Below, in pieces: positions 59,376-64,000 of a stretch of 64,000 nucleotides of DNA. Each line of letters opens with the position of its first letter. Position 1 is the stretch's first letter. The notes under the pieces were generated by a model. The model had not been told where the DNA came from and did not search any database. It saw only the letters and a list, made by a program, of their open reading frames with translations. The translations under genes were made by a program, and so were the position numbers. This stretch comes from Nymphalis io (Eukaryota > Arthropoda > Insecta > Lepidoptera > Nymphalidae), in contig NC_065890.1 in assembly GCF_905147045.1 (NCBI RefSeq), positions 7,316,001 to 7,380,000 on the forward strand, written 5' to 3'.

Positions 59376-61245
59376 ACATTTAACGTTGCCTAGATTTGAA
59401 TATTAGACCTTCAGGATCAATGGACGCGCTAAGTTAAGTAATTGTTACGGCATGTGAAACGTATTAGACATAATTTTTGTATCTTAGTTTTTTTATTATT
59501 ATTACTTTTCATGTCATCATTTGTAACGATATATTTACATATTTTATGTATTATGCGATGCTGTCGAAATTTTACATTATAATAGACGGACTTCAACACT
59601 ACAATATAAATCGATCTCATTAATTAGAGTACGGATTAATAACAAGTTTGCATATTCCATGAACAGATTTAATTATTTCGGCTGAATGCTCGTAGGTGTT
59701 ATTTTCTATAAAAAAGTAACTCCGGATGTTTGCTTCATAAAAGTGATTAATAAAATCTTTGTTTATCGTTTAAAAAGAATGTCTTGCGTCAGTTTGGCAG
59801 ATCTTTCATAAGGTGAGTCGGTGATGAATAGTTTCCGCTGATCCATTTTGATTTTAATTAATCTGTCTTTTAAAGTTGTTTTTTAATTGGATTGGCGAAA
59901 CAATGAATAGTTGTTATGTTAAGAAAAATTAACGTATTCCGATTAAATTGCGTAATTACATGATAAACGATATTCAACTCTGATCTTTGGCTGTATAGTA
60001 TAAATATTAGATTTATATTGTTAACAAATGTGGTTGTTTGAAAATGAATATCTAATTAAATATGAAGTATTGCCAAAAATGAAATATTATAACATAAATA
60101 TTTAATTAAATACAATTTTAAAATCTAGGCCGTCGTTTACTTAATAAGGTAACTAGATATGCATTATGGGTAATATGTAATTTTATAAGGGTATAAGCTA
60201 TCTATGTCAGATTTTGATGTATATCAGATTTTATAATTTAAAAAAATTATATAACTCAATGAGCAAAATCAATTTAAAATTAGAAATAGCTTTAAAGACC
60301 TTCATCTTCATCATGTCTGATTAGGCAAATTGATTTAAGTTAATTACTTAGAATAACATAAGGCTTATAAGGCTTCCATTTAATTCTGCTTTCGGAACTT
60401 AGCGAAATACATATAATATATTTGTATAACGTTTGTAATATTATAATTTTGACGTTTTATAAACTTTGATTCGTATTTCTATTGTTTTTAAGGTTTCGTA
60501 TAATACAATGAAAAAACAAAATTATAGGATCGGTATCCTGTGTCTGTCTGTTAAAAATTATTATTAAAAAGAAATAATAGTAAATGTACATGCTAATTTT
60601 TTAACATATTTAAATTGCTTACAAAATTAATTGTAGTTACAAATAATATTCCTTAGACAAGGCTTATTATTCACCAAGAGCTGCGACCTACACTATCATG
60701 TTTATGACGCTATCCATTCGTTATCTCAAAGCCTGCAGGATAGGTTCGGTGTGACCTCCATACGATAGATAGCATGCATACCTTATAATGCATGCATAAC
60801 TTATAAAATATTTAGATTAACTTAGTTTATTTTTTGAATATTTGGTTGTATATTTGTATCTACAAAAATAATATATAAAAGGCATAACCTTAACTCATTA
60901 TCAACACACAGCTTAGGCTACGGATATGTAGAGACGAGTTTGGAGACGAGCTGGCCACTGAGGCCTACTCCAGTGGTACAGAAAATTATTTACAAAAAAA
61001 TCAACAATGAAAGCGAAATCATAAAATTTAATATGCTCCATAACTGATCTCGTTTTGTTTATCTTCTCTCACGCTTTTACAAGTGAATACTACATCTACA
61101 GCTATATACATAGCTTATCATGTAATAAGGGGCATTAGGTTAAATACAACTAAATTTTTATATATCACAAATACGTTTAATGTTTTACTCTAATTTTGAT
61201 ATAACAATATTTAAAAAAAAAAGTACTAACACTGAATTCATGTAA
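59376..61245. other. Intergenic, nothing recognised
   Basis: AT-rich sequence without supported genes, RNAs or named repeats. Confidence 0.45.
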
Positions 61246-61420
61246 TATTTTTCGTAACGTAACGTATTTTTCGTTACGTATATATTTTTCGTAACGTATA
61301 ACGTTCCTGCAGGAATAGGGCCGTTAATATCGGACGACTGTCAAAAGCTCATTATACACCGTTCACGGCAAACGAATTTTAATTTAGTTTACGTTTTACG
61401 TTACGTTAAGTTACGTTATT
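61246..61420. repeat. Cluster of CGTAACG/CGTTACG motifs
   Basis: A unit close to tatttttcgtaacgta occurs three times at 61247-61298, one with cgttacg instead of cgtaacg. A second group, tacgttttacgttacgttaa and gttacgtt, lies at 61390-61420. No family was recognised. Confidence 0.7.
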
Positions 61421-61729
61421 GTTTTAAAGTTAAATGTGTATTTCAAACGCTGTGGAAGTGCCTAAAAATCGAGAATTCCAAAAAGAATTCCAAATATAAA
61501 TCGCATTTTTTTATTGTGATACTGCCTGGAATTGAAAATAAGCAGGAACATAATACATAACTAAACCGACAGGACGATACATTAGAGGAACGGACATTAC
61601 GTCTGTGTAAACTACACGACAAGATCAAAAAAATTAAATAAAAATCTGTTTCTCAATCTCAATTAAGGATATCAACGTAATAAGACTATGAAATATATAT
61701 TACTAATATAATATTATAAAGAGTAGGTA

Positions 61730-61870
61730 GGTAGGCGGGCTAGGTATACGGTAGGAAAGGGGCTGGTTTTTTAGTGGTTATTCCGATGTTCGGAGCGCAC
61801 TTGGCACCTTGGACAATAGTGAGTCCCACATACCCCCCTGGGGGAAACGCCTAAAAAAAAGGTGAAGATA
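61730..61870 (+). repeat. LINE-type 3'UTR fragment, unclassified
   Basis: ggggctggttttttagtggt, ggagcgcacttggcacc, tgagtcccacataccccct and gggggaaacgcctaaaaaaa resemble a 3' UTR module widespread in lepidopteran LINEs. The family was not determined. Confidence 0.4.
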
Positions 61871-62265
61871 GAACTTTTGTTTATTTTGGTTTAACCGGTT
61901 TCAAGCGAAAATTACAAAACCTATATGCAGCTTTCATATTCTTTTAATTCATAGTTTGAGGACGGATATAGGCTTTATACTCGTGGTTTGTTAATATGTT
62001 GCATATTATTTATGATATAGCTTAAAATATCGACGTAAACTGAGCGAAAATTGCCGTTCTTGGCGCTTTCGAAGCGAACGCTGCCAAAACTATAACAGAC
62101 ACACAAAAACTTTGTATGTGTGATATATAGGTCTTTAAAATGAGCAAATAGATCGATTGAAGTCTGAAGTCAGCCAGGTCACTTATTAATACTAAATTGC
62201 TATATTACTAGGTGGTAGGACTATAGGTGGTAGGTGGTGGTGGTAGGTAGGATGGTAATTTAAAA
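61871..62265. other. Spacer ending in a (ggtggta)-rich run
   Basis: AT-rich. The stretch 62210-62262 has irregular taggtggtagg repeats, probably derived from the SINE-3 head that follows. Confidence 0.4.
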
Positions 62266-62405
62266 TTAATTACTAGGTGATAGGACTCTACCAGCCCGTC
62301 TGAGTAGGTAACACCCACTCATCAGATATTCTACCATTAGTATTGTTGCGTTCCAGTGTAACTGAGGCACAACATCTTCGTTCCCAAGGTTGGGTGGCTT
62401 ATGGT
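62266..62405 (+). repeat. SINE-3, partial, plus sense
   Basis: aggtgataggactctaccag, cccgtctgagtaggtaacac, ccactcatcagatattctac, cagtgtaactgaggcacaac, tcttcgttcccaaggttggg, then an early A-rich end. Confidence 0.65.
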
Positions 62406-63499
62406 TGCCTGTCCTATCTTTAACATAAAAAAACTTATTATTATGTTTTACGTCTAAGGTCGAGAATGCCTTTTATCAATGAAGCTAATTAATCGTAAAT
62501 TAATGTGAAATTTTTTCTTGATTTTCTTAAACAAAAGAAAAGTTACTTACCGTCAATATAATCTGAAGAACAGAATGTTAACTAATTTTTTAAAGTTCTG
62601 CTGCAAAATACAACAAACAGTATTATAATAATATCTTTTAACTTTTTTTATGATGAATTTTAAGTTACTCTCTGGTGTTACAATTACTCTTGTTATTTCA
62701 ATGAAATTTATAACTACAAATCACATCTTTAGGTGATGATTAAATAATTCCTCATTTTACCCAACTCCATGCGGCAGAAAAAAAAACAATGCAATGCTTA
62801 TGTCATGTATGGTTTGTATGTGAAAACATATTGTTATAAATCGCACGAACTCTTCATAACCTCGAAGCGTTCTAACGGCTGGATAGATTTTAATAAATGA
62901 TATGTCTATCAATAGGTTTTGTGCAGTGCAATAATGCTGGCCGTAAAATAGTAAAAGGTAGTAGAGACAACAAAAATAAATTGTGTACCATATCACTGAA
63001 AAGCTTCAAAATCAATATGATGTTTCTTAGAAACTTTAACGACTATATAAAAAGCTACGAGTATATTAGCATCGTTTACAAATTACGAAACTTGAAAGCT
63101 GTTAAGATAAGATGCTCTTCTTATCTTTTCAGTACTTAGGTACTTGCCCTGTGGGCTTTGTCCTGTTTAGAGATTTCTTATTTTTTTTAATTACTTTTTT
63201 ATTCCTTAAATTTGAGTATTTATGTTTTTTAATTTTAATTTTTTTTACTGTTTCTTAAACCTTGTGTATAATTTTTCTCTTTTATTGAAAATATGTTTTA
63301 ATATTTTTTATATTAAGGTATATACCACTTTTAAAACTTTGATTCAACATGTGTATTTAGTGAGAATTTCGTATTGGAGACTCATAAAATAATATAAAAA
63401 AGAAAGCGTGGAATTAGTATCCGTCGATTTTCATGCAGGATGATTAATAAATTTAATAAGATTTATTAAGCCTTTGTAAAAAAGCCGTTGTTGCTAGAA
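62406..63499. other. Intergenic, nothing recognised
   Basis: AT-rich. The short plus-strand frame at 62897-63139 has no domain and is not called. Confidence 0.4.
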
Positions 63500-63575
63500 A
63501 AGAGTAACTACTGATTTTCATGCCGCTTCTTCGCAGTGAAATCTACGTTTACGCTTTTGGAATGGTTTTTATGAG
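63500..63575 (+). repeat. CR1-like LINE 3' tail fragment
   Basis: gagtaactactgattttcat, gccgcttcttcgcagtgaaa and tctacgttta keep the order of the family. The preceding 63395-63450 resembles the upstream segment at 23636-23665. Confidence 0.55.
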
Positions 63576-64000
63576 ATAACTTGCGTAAAGAATATGTTTC
63601 TTTTTTATTTCTAAAAAAACACGGAGCGTTTCGTGCACTAACTTAATGCAATTTTCGTACTTTAACTTCATGATTGGATTAACTATTATTACTCATTTCA
63701 TGTTTATGTTTATTTTGGGATATTATATTGAACCTTCATAATAATATCAAACATTTATGAAACATAACCATGCTGCTTGAATAAGCAATTTCTATGTATC
63801 TCAATTATGTTTCCTAGAAATGACTTTATTTATTAAAGCCTTACTGAAGTCCGGCTGCGTAGTAATAAATAATATATACATACATTTTATAATATTGATT
63901 GGAGTTATATATGCGATAAAATAATTATCAGTTGTATTCAGTAGCAACCGGTGTATGACAATTTGTCGGGCAAAGCTTTCTACCCTGTTTTTAGTTAATA
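63576..64000. other. AT-rich window end
   Basis: Nothing recognised. Confidence 0.4.

Overview
This is an AT-rich nuclear window from an insect, almost certainly a moth or butterfly. The evidence is short spliced genes with gt-ag introns and a repeat content typical of Lepidoptera: SINE tails containing gcccagcagtgggacatt, CR1-like LINE tails containing gagtaactactgagttt, RTE and Jockey-group LINEs, a mariner element and Helitron remnants. No prokaryotic signals, CRISPR arrays, rRNA genes or convincing functional tRNA genes were seen.

Gene-bearing left end (1-6600). A plus-strand ankyrin-repeat and SOCS-box (ASB-type) gene enters from the left edge and ends at 3246 (six visible exons). It converges on a compact minus-strand array. 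Read in the direction of transcription, that array holds a three-exon GFRP-like gene (GTP cyclohydrolase I feedback regulator family; 6596-5931), an intronless GFRP-like relative (5884-5573) and a three-exon ANKRD39 orthologue (5495-4567). The gaps between these three are only 46 and 77 bp, so a shared transcript is possible. This array is the most biologically interesting part of the window.

Repeat-rich intergenic DNA (6600-39500). Long AT-rich stretches hold three SINE-like families (called SINE-1, SINE-2 and SINE-3 here), CR1-like LINE tails, a degraded BEL/Pao integrase fragment (about 11.6-12.3 kb), a mariner copy with its 5' terminal repeat (25.4-26.2 kb), a Helitron-derived block (34.8-36.0 kb), perfect or near-perfect palindromes at 8.2 and 33.6 kb, and a candidate noncoding first exon with a matched Inr and DPE near 22.04 kb.

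Nested LINE region (39.5-46.2 kb). A broken Jockey-group LINE on the minus strand is split inside its reverse-transcriptase domain by a nearly complete RTE-clade LINE (40524-43669) flanked by a 9-bp target-site duplication.

Right end (46-64 kb). This part holds a pre-miRNA-like hairpin, an inverted second copy of the Helitron-derived block (47.7-48.8 kb), further LINE and SINE remnants, and a second, 5'-truncated RTE copy (56604-58612) inserted in a SINE-3 with an 11-bp duplication. No host gene could be supported to the right of 6.6 kb. All identifications rest on reading translations and motifs by eye, and no database search was run.
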